In this document: piece after piece, positions 51,610-60,365 of the stretch | Numbering within the stretch: the first letter of the stretch is position 1 | Layout of the letters: every line of letters begins with the position of its first letter | Assembly: GCF_042683405.1 (NCBI RefSeq) | Contig: NZ_JBHUJS010000003.1 | Location: 806,001 to 870,000 of the forward strand | DNA: 64,000 nt | From: Telluria sp042683405 | Lineage (GTDB): Bacteria; Pseudomonadota; Gammaproteobacteria; Burkholderiales; Burkholderiaceae_D | Direction: 5' to 3' | Notes under the pieces: generated by a model | The model's database searches: none | The model's input: the letters and a program-made list of their open reading frames with translations, nothing else | What the model was told of the DNA's origin: nothing | Program-made: the position numbers and the translations under genes

Positions 51610-52566
51610 TTAGCGCGCGGGTGCCGCGCTGCGATCCAGCGTCACCGCCGTATCCAGCGCAAACTGCGCAGCCTTGCGGAAGAACTCCAGTGTCAGGTTC
51701 TCGAAGGTGTCGCCCGGGCCATGGTAGTCCGCATGGTCTTCCACGCCAAAGTACAGGAACGGAATGCCGGCGTCGTGGAAGGCGCCATGGTCGGAGCTCT
51801 GGGTCCAGTCGTCGACGCGCGTCAGCGTCTTTGGCTGGTCGTGCCCGAACGAGACCTTCAGCCCGCTGCGTTGCGCCGCCTGGTCCACCACCGCGCGCAA
51901 CGCTGGCGTATAGCTGGTGCCAGCCACGTTGATCTCGCCCTTGTCGTTGCGGCCGACCATGTCGAAATTCAGGTTCGCGACCACTGTGTCGCTCCTCAAG
52001 GGCATCGAGGACACGAAATGCTTCGCGCCCCGCAGCCCCATCTCCTCGCCGTCGAACAGCGCGAACACGATCGAGTGTTCCGGTGGGTTGGCGCGGAACC
52101 AGCGCGCGGCCGCCAGCACCACGGCCACGCCGGAGGCGTTGTCGTCGGCGCCCGGGTGGATCTTCCCCTTGTGCAGGCCAAGGTGGTCGTAGTGCGCGGA
52201 CAGGACAATGTAGCGTTCCGGGTTCCTGGTGCCGCGCACCAGGCCGACCAGGTTTACCGCGCCGACCTGCCGGGCGTTCTGGCCCTCCTTGCCTTCGCGG
52301 CGGGTAAACGAGAACGGCTGGCCGAACGATGCGCCGAGCGGAGCGATGCCGGTCGCGCGCAGTCGCTGCTCAAGGTATTCCCGCGCCTTGCGGTTACCCG
52401 GCGTGCCGGTGCGGCGGCCTTCGTAGGCCGGCGACGACAGCGTACGCGCGTCGGCGAACAGCTGCTCCCTGTCGACCGTAGGCGCCGCGGGGTGCGCTTG
52501 CGCTGCGCAGGCGATCGCGATGGCGAACAGGCAGGTCAAGGCGTGGGACATCGTGATCGTTTTCAT
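51610..52566 (-). CDS. M28 family zinc aminopeptidase, exported
   Basis: The protein is 318 residues from the ATG of MKTITMSHALTCLF, which gives a clean signal peptide (cleavage near AQAH). The di-zinc site is complete: His in LSAHYDHLGL, Asp in GADDNASG, Glu in DGEEMGL, Asp in NFDMVGR and His in DYHGPGDTFEN. Such enzymes remove N-terminal residues from peptides in the periplasm or outside. No operon partner. A start 14 codons upstream is open but spoils the signal peptide. Confidence 0.92.
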   Translation of the reverse strand: MKTITMSHALTCLFAIAIACAAQAHPAAPTVDREQLFADARTLSSPAYEGRRTGTPGNRKAREYLEQRLRATGIAPLGASFGQPFSFTRREGKEGQNARQVGAVNLVGLVRGTRNPERYIVLSAHYDHLGLHKGKIHPGADDNASGVAVVLAAARWFRANPPEHSIVFALFDGEEMGLRGAKHFVSSMPLRSDTVVANLNFDMVGRNDKGEINVAGTSYTPALRAVVDQAAQRSGLKVSFGHDQPKTLTRVDDWTQSSDHGAFHDAGIPFLYFGVEDHADYHGPGDTFENLTLEFFRKAAQFALDTAVTLDRSAAPAR

Positions 52567-52616
52567 ACGCTTAAGGGCCGGAAAAAGACGGCAGCATACC
52601 CCAAACAACGTAAAAT

Positions 52617-53546
52617 ATGGGGGCGATGATTACTCTCCTTCCCCTCCCTGCCATCAACGCCCTGATCGAGGAATCGCTCGACGCAGTCCTGATCATCGAC
52701 GGGGACAGCACGATCCGTTATGCCAATGCGGCGATGGCGCAGCTGACCGGCTATCCGTCCGGTGAGCTGGTCGGCCAGTCCTTCAACCTTCTGATCGATC
52801 CCGAGCTGGTGGCGGAGCACGATGGCTACGTGCAGCATTACGTCGCTGCCCGGCGCAAGTCCTCCGTGCTGGGACGGGTGCGCGAATTCATGGTCCGGCA
52901 CCGCAGCGGCGAAATGATCCCGGTCAGTATGAAAGCTGTCGACCTGGGAGATACGGACGGCGTGCGCTTCCTTGGCGCGTTCATGGAAGACCAGCGTCCC
53001 CGCCGCGCGCTCGAAGCAAAACAGCGCGAGCTCCTCGAACAGCTGGAACACCAGGCGCTGACCGACATGCTGACCGGGCTGCCGAACCGGCGCGCGTTCC
53101 AGAACGAGGCGCGGCAGGCGATGGCGCGTGCGCGCCGCGACGGCGCGCCGGTGACGGTGGGCGTGGCCGATGTCGACCACTTCAAATCGATCAACGACCG
53201 CTACGGGCACGCGGCGGGCGACCAGGTCCTGCAGGAATTGGCGGAGGTGATCCGCAAGGCGGCGCGCGCCAGCGATGTCGTGGCGCGCACGGGCGGCGAG
53301 GAATTCAGCCTGCTGTTCCCCAGCGCGACCGTGGCGCAGGCGATGCGGGTCGCCGAGCGCATTCGCGCGGCGGTGCAGGCGCACGAGGTGGAGACGCCGG
53401 GCGGGAACGTGCTGCGCGTGACGCTCAGCGCGGGACTGGCGCAACTGCCGATGGACGATAGCGAATTCGATGCCACCGTGGCGAAGGCGGACGAGGCGCT
53501 GTACCGGGCCAAGCATGGCGGGCGCAACCGGGTTGAGGCTGCGTAG
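52617..53546 (+). CDS. PAS-GGDEF diguanylate cyclase
   Basis: The 309-residue soluble protein has an N-terminal PAS domain (about 8-130; SLDAVLIIDGDSTIRYANAAM) and a GGDEF domain (about 140-305) with active-site GGEEF and the RxxD inhibitory site (RASD) before it. This predicts an active, product-inhibited c-di-GMP synthase. An ATG at 52626 is an equally plausible start; neither has a clear ribosome site. It is divergent from the M28 gene and convergent with pntB. Confidence 0.92.
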   Translation: MGAMITLLPLPAINALIEESLDAVLIIDGDSTIRYANAAMAQLTGYPSGELVGQSFNLLIDPELVAEHDGYVQHYVAARRKSSVLGRVREFMVRHRSGEMIPVSMKAVDLGDTDGVRFLGAFMEDQRPRRALEAKQRELLEQLEHQALTDMLTGLPNRRAFQNEARQAMARARRDGAPVTVGVADVDHFKSINDRYGHAAGDQVLQELAEVIRKAARASDVVARTGGEEFSLLFPSATVAQAMRVAERIRAAVQAHEVETPGGNVLRVTLSAGLAQLPMDDSEFDATVAKADEALYRAKHGGRNRVEAA

Positions 53547-53591
53547 CGCCCGGCATCCGCGGACGACTCCAGGCGCACCAAATAATCGGGT

Positions 53592-53616
53592 GACGGTCCC
53601 GCCGGGGACCGTCCCC
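53592..53616. terminator. GGGACCGTC palindrome between convergent genes
   Basis: The arms GACGGTCCC (53592-53600) and GGGACCGTC (53605-53613) form a 9-bp stem with a 4-nt loop between the diguanylate cyclase and pntB ends. Sequence is related to the GGGGACNGTCCCC family at 15753. Confidence 0.6.
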
Positions 53617-53620
53617 TGAT

Positions 53621-55078
53621 TCAGTCGACGGCCTTGACCATGTCTTCGATGACCTTTTTCGCGTCGCCGAAGACCATCATCGTGTTGGGCTGGTAGAACA
53701 GGTCGTTGTCGAGGCCCGCATAGCCGGACGCCATCGAGCGCTTGTTCACGATGATCGATTTGGCCTTGTAGGCCTCCAGGATCGGCATGCCGGCGATCGG
53801 CGATTTCGGGTCCTTGGCGGCCGGGTTGACGACGTCGTTCGCGCCCAGCACCAGCACCACGTCGGTCTGCCCGAATTCGGCATTGATGTCCTCCATCTCG
53901 AACACCTGCTCGTACGGCACCTCGGCCTCGGCCAGCAGCACGTTCATGTGGCCCGGCATGCGCCCTGCCACCGGGTGGATCGCGTACTTCACGTTCACGC
54001 CCTTCCCGGTCAGCTTTTCCACCAGCTCCTTGAGCGGATGCTGTGCGCGCGCGACCGCCAGGCCGTAGCCCGGCACGATGATCACAGACTCGGCGTTCGA
54101 CATGATGAAGGCGGCATCGTCCGCGGAGCCCGACTTGACCGGGCGCTGCTCGGTCTTGCCCGCCGCGCCGGCCGCCGCCGGTTCGCCGCCAAAGCCGCCC
54201 AGGATCACGTTGAAGAACGAGCGGTTCATCGCCTTGCACATGATGTACGAGAGGATCGCGCCGGACGAGCCGACCAGCGAGCCTGCGATGATCAGCATCG
54301 AGTTATTCAGCGAGAAGCCGATACCCGCCGCGGCCCAGCCGGAGTAGGAGTTCAGCATCGATACCACCACCGGCATGTCCGCGCCGCCGATCGGAATGAT
54401 GATCAGCACGCCCAGCACGAACGAGAGCGCCGCCATCGCAAGGAACGGCGTCCACGCCGGATCGACGCCGGGATCGAAGGTGAACACCAGGCCGAGCGAG
54501 ATCACGGCGACCGCCATCGCGAGGTTGATCAGGTGCTGCCCCGCGAACTGCACCGGCGCGCCCTGGAACAGGCGGAACTTGTATTTGCCCGACAGCTTGC
54601 CGAATGCGATCACCGAACCGGAGAAGGTCACGGCCCCGACGAAGGTGCCGATGAACAGCTCCAGGCGGTTCCCCACCGGCAGCGGGTCGCCGCGCGTGGC
54701 GATGTTGAAGGCCCACGGCTCGGACACCGCCGCGATCGCGATGCACACTGCCGCCAGGCCGATCAGCGAGTGCATCGCTGCGACCAGCTCGGGCATCTTG
54801 GTCATCTCGACCCGCCTGGCGAGCATGGCGCCGATCGCGCCGCCCACCAGCGTGCCGAGCGCCACCAGCATGTAGCCGAAGGTGCCGTCGGCCGCTTCGG
54901 CCTTGAGCCGGACAATCAGCGCGACCGTGGTGGCGAACGCGATCGCCATGCCGATCATGCCGAAGGCATTGCCCTTGCGCGCATTGGCCGGCGAGGACAG
55001 GCCCTTGAGCGCCTGGATGAAGCAGATCGATGCGACCAGGTACAGCAGGGTGACCTGGTTCATGCTGATGTAGTTCAT
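53621..55078 (-). CDS. pntB: NAD(P) transhydrogenase subunit beta
   Basis: The 485-residue inner-membrane protein starts at the ATG overlapping the pntA2 stop (ATGA). About nine helices (domain II) are followed by an NADP-binding domain III with VIIVPGYGLAVARAQ and KRSMASGYAGLDNDLF. With PntA it couples hydride transfer from NADH to NADP to proton inflow, supplying NADPH. Length is slightly above E. coli PntB (462). Confidence 0.97.
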   Translation of the reverse strand: MNYISMNQVTLLYLVASICFIQALKGLSSPANARKGNAFGMIGMAIAFATTVALIVRLKAEAADGTFGYMLVALGTLVGGAIGAMLARRVEMTKMPELVAAMHSLIGLAAVCIAIAAVSEPWAFNIATRGDPLPVGNRLELFIGTFVGAVTFSGSVIAFGKLSGKYKFRLFQGAPVQFAGQHLINLAMAVAVISLGLVFTFDPGVDPAWTPFLAMAALSFVLGVLIIIPIGGADMPVVVSMLNSYSGWAAAGIGFSLNNSMLIIAGSLVGSSGAILSYIMCKAMNRSFFNVILGGFGGEPAAAGAAGKTEQRPVKSGSADDAAFIMSNAESVIIVPGYGLAVARAQHPLKELVEKLTGKGVNVKYAIHPVAGRMPGHMNVLLAEAEVPYEQVFEMEDINAEFGQTDVVLVLGANDVVNPAAKDPKSPIAGMPILEAYKAKSIIVNKRSMASGYAGLDNDLFYQPNTMMVFGDAKKVIEDMVKAVD

Positions 55079-55389
55079 GCCTTGTCTCCCGCCTTGGCTT
55101 TCGGTTCCTTCTTCCGGAACATCTCGAGCATGCGCTGCGTGACGAGGAAGCCGCCGAACACGTTGACGGCAGCCAGCGCCACCGCAACGGTGCCCGCGAC
55201 CTGGCCGGTGAGGCCTTCGGTAAGGCCCGCCGCCAGCATCGCGCCGACGATGATGATCGCGGAGATCGCGTTGGTGACGGCCATCAGCGGCGTGTGCAGC
55301 GCCGGCGTGACGGTCCACACCACGTGGTAGCCGACGTAGATCGCCAGCACGAAGATGATCAGGTTGGTAATGGTGTCGCTGACTTCCAT
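55075..55389 (-). CDS. pntA: NAD(P) transhydrogenase subunit alpha, membrane part (PntA2)
   Basis: The 104-residue protein with three helices corresponds to the C-terminal membrane portion of E. coli PntA: FVLAIYVGYHVVWTVTPALHTPLMAVTNAISAI in spread-out form is the conserved core. In this lineage PntA is split into two genes; this one lies 13 bp after pntA1 and overlaps pntB. Confidence 0.93.
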   Translation of the reverse strand: MEVSDTITNLIIFVLAIYVGYHVVWTVTPALHTPLMAVTNAISAIIIVGAMLAAGLTEGLTGQVAGTVAVALAAVNVFGGFLVTQRMLEMFRKKEPKAKAGDKA

Positions 55390-55402
55390 GTGGTCCTCCT
55401 TG

Positions 55403-56530
55403 TTATTTGCGCAGTACCTGGCCGTCCGCGCACAGCAGCGTGGCCTTGAGGATCTCTTCTTCGCGGTCGATCACTAGCGGAGCGCCGCCCGGCTTGTCGT
55501 CCTTGTCGATGATCAGCTTGAGGAAATCGAGCACGTTGCGCGCGTACAGCGCCGAGGCGTCGGCCGCCACCAGCGCGGCCAGGTTCGGTTCGCCCACGAT
55601 GTGCACGCCGTGCCGGGTGACGGTCTTGCCCAGCTCGGACAGCGCGCAGTTGCCGCCCTGTTCCACCGCCAGGTCGACGATCACGGAGCCCGGCTTCATG
55701 GCCTTGACCGTGTCTTCGGGGATCAGGATCGGCGCGTTGCGGCCCGGGATCAGGGCGGTGGTGATGATGATGTCGGCCAGCTTGGCGCGCTCGTGCACCA
55801 GTTCGGCCTGGCGCTGCATCCATGCGGCCGGCATCGGGCGCGCATAGCCGCCCACGCCCTGCGCGATCTCGCGCTCTTCGTCGGTCAGGTAGGGAACGTC
55901 GATGAACTTGGCACCCAGCGACTCGACCTGCTCCTTGACGGGCGGGCGCACGTCGGACGCTTCGATCACCGCGCCGAGGCGCTTGGCGGTGGCGATCGCC
56001 TGCAGGCCGGCCACGCCCACGCCCATGATCAGCACGCGCGCGGCCTTGACCGTACCTGCGGCGGTCATCAGCATCGGCATGAAACGCTGGTAGGTGTTCG
56101 CCGCGATCATCACGGCCTTGTAGCCGGCGATATTGGCCTGGGAGGACAGCACGTCCATCGACTGGGCGCGCGTGATGCGGGGCACCGCTTCCAGCGCGAA
56201 GGCGAGGATGCCCGCCTGCGCCATGGCTTCGGTGTTTTCCTTGTCGAAGGGATTGAGCATGCCCACCAGGACGGCGCCGCTGCGCATCAGGGCGCGCTCG
56301 CCGGCATCCGGGGCGCGCACCTTGAGCACCAGGTCGGCGCCGAACGCGTCGGCGGCGCTGCCGATGCTGGCGCCCGCTGCGGCGTAGGCCTCGTCCGGGA
56401 CGGACGCATGCAGGCCGGCGCCGGATTGCACGATCACCTGGTGCTTCGCGGCCAGCTTCTTGACCGTTTCGGGCGTTGCCGCAACGCGGGTTTCGCCCGG
56501 CCGGGTCTCGGCCGGGATACCAATCTTCAT
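55403..56530 (-). CDS. pntA: NAD(P) transhydrogenase subunit alpha part 1 (PntA1)
   Basis: The 375-residue NAD-binding domain I is alanine-dehydrogenase-like. GIPAETRPGETRVAATP opens the protein, RITRAQSMDVLSSQANIAGYKAV is the conserved core in spread-out form, and GVGVAGLQAIATAKRLGA is the NAD site. Very strong Shine-Dalgarno AAGGAGG sits eight bases before the ATG. It heads pntA1-pntA2-pntB. Soluble, attached to the membrane complex. Confidence 0.96.
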   Translation of the reverse strand: MKIGIPAETRPGETRVAATPETVKKLAAKHQVIVQSGAGLHASVPDEAYAAAGASIGSAADAFGADLVLKVRAPDAGERALMRSGAVLVGMLNPFDKENTEAMAQAGILAFALEAVPRITRAQSMDVLSSQANIAGYKAVMIAANTYQRFMPMLMTAAGTVKAARVLIMGVGVAGLQAIATAKRLGAVIEASDVRPPVKEQVESLGAKFIDVPYLTDEEREIAQGVGGYARPMPAAWMQRQAELVHERAKLADIIITTALIPGRNAPILIPEDTVKAMKPGSVIVDLAVEQGGNCALSELGKTVTRHGVHIVGEPNLAALVAADASALYARNVLDFLKLIIDKDDKPGGAPLVIDREEEILKATLLCADGQVLRK

Positions 56531-56810
56531 GAGTTGCCTCCTTACAATTGACTTCGGGTCATCTTACAACATTGGCATGACCGCAGCTTATCGATATGAA
56601 AGATTGTCAAGAAATATGCAAATACGGAATTTGCCTGATGCGGCGCTGCCTCGGGGCGTCCGCAAGTTGAATTGCGCGCTCCCCCGCCGCGCGGGTGCGG
56701 TAGAATGCGCGGCGCGCAATTTCATGCCAAAAAGACAATTATCGGCAAGCGTTGCGCCAGCAGTATTACCCTGCCCCATGTAGAATGTCGGCTCATTAAA
56801 AAGGACGCGC

Positions 56811-57317
56811 ATGCCGCACACCTGGAAACCCAACGTCACCGTCGCAGCGGTCATCGAGCGCGACGGACGCTTTCTGCTGATCGAAGAAGAGACCAGCGAC
56901 GGCGTACGCCTGAACCAGCCTGCCGGCCACCTCGACCCCTTCGAATCGCTGCCGGAAGCGGTCACGCGCGAAGTGCTGGAAGAGACTGCGCATGACTTCA
57001 AGCCGACCGCGCTGGTCGGCATGTACATGTCGACCTACCATTCCTTGCGCCGCAAGGAGGACGTGACCTACCTGCGTTTCGCATTCTGCGGCGAGGTCGG
57101 CGCGCACTATCCGGACCGGCCGCTCGACCACGGCATCCTGCGCACCATGTGGATGACGCGCGAAGAAATCGCAGCCTGCCAGGAGCGCCACCGCAGCCCG
57201 CTGCTGCTGCAGTGTATCGACGACTACCTGCGCGGCCAGCGCGCGCCGCTCGATATCGTGCACACGCACGATTCCGTGTACGGCAATGGCAATGGCAACG
57301 GCAAGGCTGCCGCTTAA
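56811..57317 (+). CDS. NUDIX hydrolase (NudJ-like)
   Basis: The 168-residue protein has a Nudix box near 44-66 (GHLDPFESLPEAVTREVLEET), where the usual Gly after EET is Ala. It resembles NudJ/YmfB, which hydrolyses HMP-PP and nucleoside tri- and diphosphates and is encoded next to mnmA in E. coli as here. AAGGA lies before the ATG. A 280-bp gap upstream shared with pntA1 has two TAGAAT-like -10 candidates (56701, 56781) but no clear -35. Confidence 0.9.
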   Translation: MPHTWKPNVTVAAVIERDGRFLLIEEETSDGVRLNQPAGHLDPFESLPEAVTREVLEETAHDFKPTALVGMYMSTYHSLRRKEDVTYLRFAFCGEVGAHYPDRPLDHGILRTMWMTREEIAACQERHRSPLLLQCIDDYLRGQRAPLDIVHTHDSVYGNGNGNGKAAA

Positions 57318-57332
57318 AGGATCAAACCAAGC

Positions 57333-58442
57333 ATGAGCAAGAAAAAAGTCGTGATCGGCATGTCCGGTGGCGTGGACTCCTCGGTGTCGGCATGGCTGCT
57401 GAAGGAACAGGGCTACGAGGTGGTGGGCCTGTTCATGAAGAACTGGGAAGACGACGACGATTCCGAATACTGCTCCACGCGCCAGGACTGGATCGACGCG
57501 GCCAGCGTGGCCGACGTGGTGGGCGTGGACATCGAGGCGGTCAACTTCGCCGCCGAGTACAAGGACCGCGTGTTCGCGGAGTTCCTGCGCGAGTACCAGG
57601 CCGGGCGCACCCCGAATCCGGATGTCCTGTGCAACGCCGAGATCAAGTTCAAGGCTTTCCTCGACCACGCGATGAAGCTGGGCGCGGACCTGATCGCGAC
57701 CGGCCACTACGCGCGGGTGCGCGAGAACGCCGGCCGCTTCGAACTGCTCAAGGCGGTGGACCACACCAAGGACCAGAGCTACTTCCTGCACCGGCTGAAC
57801 CAGGCGCAGCTGTCGCGCACGCTGTTCCCGCTGGGCGAGATCCCGAAGACCGAAGTGCGCAAGATCGCCGAAAAGCTCGCCCTGCCGAATGCGGCCAAGA
57901 AGGATTCGACCGGCATCTGCTTTATCGGCGAGCGGCCGTTCCGCGACTTCCTCAACCGCTACCTCTCGTACAAGCCGGGTCCGATCAAGACGGACGACGG
58001 CAAGACCGTGGGCGAGCACGTGGGCCTGTCGTTCTACACGCTGGGCCAGCGCAAGGGTATCGGCATCGGCGGCCTGAAATCGTACAAGAACCCGGACGGC
58101 ACCAGCGACGCCTGGTACGTGGCGCGCAAGGACGTCGAGAACAACACGCTGTACATCGTGCAGGGCCACGACCATCCGTGGCTGCTGTCGCCGCAGCTGG
58201 AAGCGGGCCAGGCCAGCTGGATCGCCGGCGTGCCGCCGGAGGCGCGCGCGCTGTCGGCCAAGACGCGCTACCGCCAGCACGATGTGGCCTGCAGCGTGGC
58301 GCCGCAGGGCATGGACCGGTTCACGCTCGATTTCGCGGAGCCGCAGTGGGCCGTGACGCCGGGACAGTCGGCCGTGCTGTATGACGGCGACGTGTGCCTG
58401 GGCGGCGGCATCATCGACAGCGCCAGCGCGACCCGGCGCTGA
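57333..58442 (+). CDS. mnmA: tRNA-specific 2-thiouridylase MnmA
   Basis: The 369-residue enzyme thiolates U34 of tRNA-Lys, -Glu and -Gln. The PP-loop GMSGGVDSS (9-17) activates the uridine with ATP. Catalytic cysteines are Cys100 (DVLCNAEIKF) and Cys196 (STGICFIGE). The rest follows the MnmA central and beta-barrel domains. It starts 15 bp after the nudix gene, in the same conserved pair as in E. coli. Confidence 0.98.
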   Translation: MSKKKVVIGMSGGVDSSVSAWLLKEQGYEVVGLFMKNWEDDDDSEYCSTRQDWIDAASVADVVGVDIEAVNFAAEYKDRVFAEFLREYQAGRTPNPDVLCNAEIKFKAFLDHAMKLGADLIATGHYARVRENAGRFELLKAVDHTKDQSYFLHRLNQAQLSRTLFPLGEIPKTEVRKIAEKLALPNAAKKDSTGICFIGERPFRDFLNRYLSYKPGPIKTDDGKTVGEHVGLSFYTLGQRKGIGIGGLKSYKNPDGTSDAWYVARKDVENNTLYIVQGHDHPWLLSPQLEAGQASWIAGVPPEARALSAKTRYRQHDVACSVAPQGMDRFTLDFAEPQWAVTPGQSAVLYDGDVCLGGGIIDSASATRR

Positions 58443-58450
58443 CTGTTCCC

Positions 58451-58462
58451 GGGGACCGTCCC
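58451..58462. terminator. GGGGACCGTCCC palindrome between convergent genes
   Basis: A short member of the GGGGACNGTCCCC family lies in the 24-bp gap between the mnmA stop and the receiver-gene stop. It may end both transcripts. Confidence 0.45.
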
Positions 58463-58466
58463 GTCC

Positions 58467-58850
58467 CTACGTTTGCTGTTTGCGGACCACGGACAGGACC
58501 GTATTGCGGATCGCCTTGAGCACCGCATCCGCCTTGAACGGCTTGACGATGAATCCGTGCGCGCCGCGCGCCAGCGCTGCCTGCACGGTAGCCGCATCGA
58601 GCGTGGCCGACACCACGAACACCAGCGTCTTGGGCGCGGCCATCCGCACCTGTTCGATCATCTCCCCCGTATCGCCCGCCTGTTCCGAGGCCAGGCAGAT
58701 GAAATGCGGCGCGTGCTTGACCGCCAGAGCCAGCCCCTGCGAGGCATTATGCGTGGCGCCCACCACCTCGTAGCCGCCATCGGCCAGCACCGTGCCCAGC
58801 AGGCCGCGCGCAACCGCGTTCGGATCCACGATGACCGCCTTGAGCGTCAT
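58467..58850 (-). CDS. Degenerate receiver-domain (pseudo-receiver) protein
   Basis: The 127 residues form a stand-alone receiver fold (KAVIVDPNAVARGLL; FVVSATLDAATVQAALARGAHGFIVKPF). Asp9, Ser81 and Lys103 of the usual site are kept, but the phospho-acceptor position at the end of strand 3 is Ala54 (HFICLASEQ) instead of Asp. It therefore probably cannot be phosphorylated in the standard way and may act as a binding module. The ATG at 58850 overlaps the exonuclease stop by four bases, giving tight translational coupling. No kinase is adjacent. Confidence 0.85.
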   Translation of the reverse strand: MTLKAVIVDPNAVARGLLGTVLADGGYEVVGATHNASQGLALAVKHAPHFICLASEQAGDTGEMIEQVRMAAPKTLVFVVSATLDAATVQAALARGAHGFIVKPFKADAVLKAIRNTVLSVVRKQQT

Positions 58851-59632
58851 GCCGCCACCTGCCCGTAGGCCAGGGCCTTCCAGGTGACGCCCAGGCGCAC
58901 GTCCAGCTTGAGTTCGACCAGCTTGCGCGACACGTCGAGCGTCTCGCGTTCGGCGCGCAGGCGCTCCCCCACCGGGGTCTTGAGGATGCCTGCGCCGGCG
59001 ATCACCGCGTCCAGGTTGCCATAGGCGTTGAGCAGGCGCGCCGCGGTCTTCATGCCGATCTTGGACACGCCCGGCACGCCGTCGGTAACGTCGCCCATCA
59101 GCGCCAGCAGGTCGGGCAGCAGCTCGGGCGCGACGCCGAAGCGCGCGCGCACCCAGGCGTCGTCGTGCCACTCGCCCTTGAAGTGGTCCCACACCAGCGC
59201 GCCGTACCCGATCAGCCCATGCAGGTCCTTGTCGGTGGTGGCGACGATGGCGTCGCCGCGGCCCTCGTTCAGCCAGCGCATCACGCAGGTCCCGATCACG
59301 TCGTCCGCCTCCACTTCCGGCACGCAGCACACGTGCACGCCAAGTTCGCGCAGGCGGTCGTAGAAGCCCGGCAGCGCCTCGCGCAGCGGCGAGGGCATCG
59401 GCGCGCGCTGCTCGCGGTAGCGCGGGTACAGGGTGTGGCGCCAGGTCATGCCGCCATGGTCGAACGCGGCCAGCACGTGGCTGGGCGCGTGCGCGCCCAG
59501 CAGGTTGCGGAACGAGGACAGCGAATGGCGCAGCGCGGCCTCCGCCTTCGCGGGGGAATCCGGTTCGTCGCTGGCGGCTTCGTACACGCGCCGGACGATG
59601 TTCAGGCCGTCGATGGCTAACAGCTTGGCCAT
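58847..59632 (-). CDS. 5'-3' exonuclease, PolA N-terminal/ExoIX-like
   Basis: The protein is 261 residues from the ATG of MAKLLAIDGLNIVRR; an open extension upstream has no homology-like content. The flap-endonuclease fold is supported by metal-site acidic residues in LLAIDGLN, EVEADDVIG and ATTDKD, and the helix-turn GDVTDGVPGVSKIGMKTAARLL that binds DNA. It lacks polymerase domains, like E. coli Xni. It should cleave 5' flaps during repair or primer removal. The overlapping downstream gene is a degenerate receiver. Confidence 0.88.
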   Translation of the reverse strand: MAKLLAIDGLNIVRRVYEAASDEPDSPAKAEAALRHSLSSFRNLLGAHAPSHVLAAFDHGGMTWRHTLYPRYREQRAPMPSPLREALPGFYDRLRELGVHVCCVPEVEADDVIGTCVMRWLNEGRGDAIVATTDKDLHGLIGYGALVWDHFKGEWHDDAWVRARFGVAPELLPDLLALMGDVTDGVPGVSKIGMKTAARLLNAYGNLDAVIAGAGILKTPVGERLRAERETLDVSRKLVELKLDVRLGVTWKALAYGQVAA

Positions 59633-59700
59633 GGGAGTGGAATGGGTGGGAGACGAGTCCGATAGCTTAGCATTCCGCCTGCCGGCGCGAAAGCGGCCGG

Positions 59701-60183
59701 CTAGCGCAGGATGACGTGTTCGAACGGCACGCCGTAGCGCCACACGTTGAGCAGCTCGTCGGTGCCGGCCACGCCGATGGTGGCGACCATCCGTTCGACG
59801 TAGTGCAGCGCCTCGTCCTTTTCATGGGGGCCCAGGCGGTCCAGGCGCGGCAGTTCGCGCTTGAGGGCGGCCAGCAGGGCCGAGCGGCGCGGCTGCTCGG
59901 AAATCGACAGCTCGACCGAGGCGATGATCGCGTCGACCGCGCGCTGCGCCTCGGCGCGCACCATCTCGTTGGGCGCGCCCTGGTACATGGTCTGCGGGTC
60001 GGGATAGAACTTGCGCTCCATGCGCAGTCCTTCCAGGCGGGCGAAGGTGTGCGGGTGCAGCACCAGCGAATGGTCGTTGGCGCCGGTAGGCCACAGGTAG
60101 AACAGCACGCCTGTCAGGCACGCCGCCGCCAGCGCGGACAGCGCGATCAGGGCGGCAAGCAGGTAACGGCTGATGGTTTCCAT
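59701..60183 (-). CDS. Single-pass membrane protein of unknown function
   Basis: Not recognised. The 160 residues have one N-terminal membrane helix (about 8-30, ending FYLWPTG) and a helical soluble region with conserved-looking FYPDPQTMYQGAPNEMVRAEAQ. Topology suggests a periplasmic C-terminal domain. It is 68 bp upstream of the exonuclease gene on the same strand and could be co-transcribed. Divergent from the CocE-type hydrolase. Confidence 0.55.
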   Translation of the reverse strand: METISRYLLAALIALSALAAACLTGVLFYLWPTGANDHSLVLHPHTFARLEGLRMERKFYPDPQTMYQGAPNEMVRAEAQRAVDAIIASVELSISEQPRRSALLAALKRELPRLDRLGPHEKDEALHYVERMVATIGVAGTDELLNVWRYGVPFEHVILR

Positions 60184-60365
60184 GGCGGGGCTTTAGGCTC
60201 GGAACGCAAGCATACCTGTTTTAAATTTAACAAAATGCGTTCTTTGTCACGCGTGGCAAAACTGCCCATGCCGCTTTGCTAAAGGAGCCAGGGATCGGTA
60301 CTATGCAGCGGCGCGATCGTACTGACAGCGAATCGCGCGCCAGCCATTTCACATTCGGAGACCTC

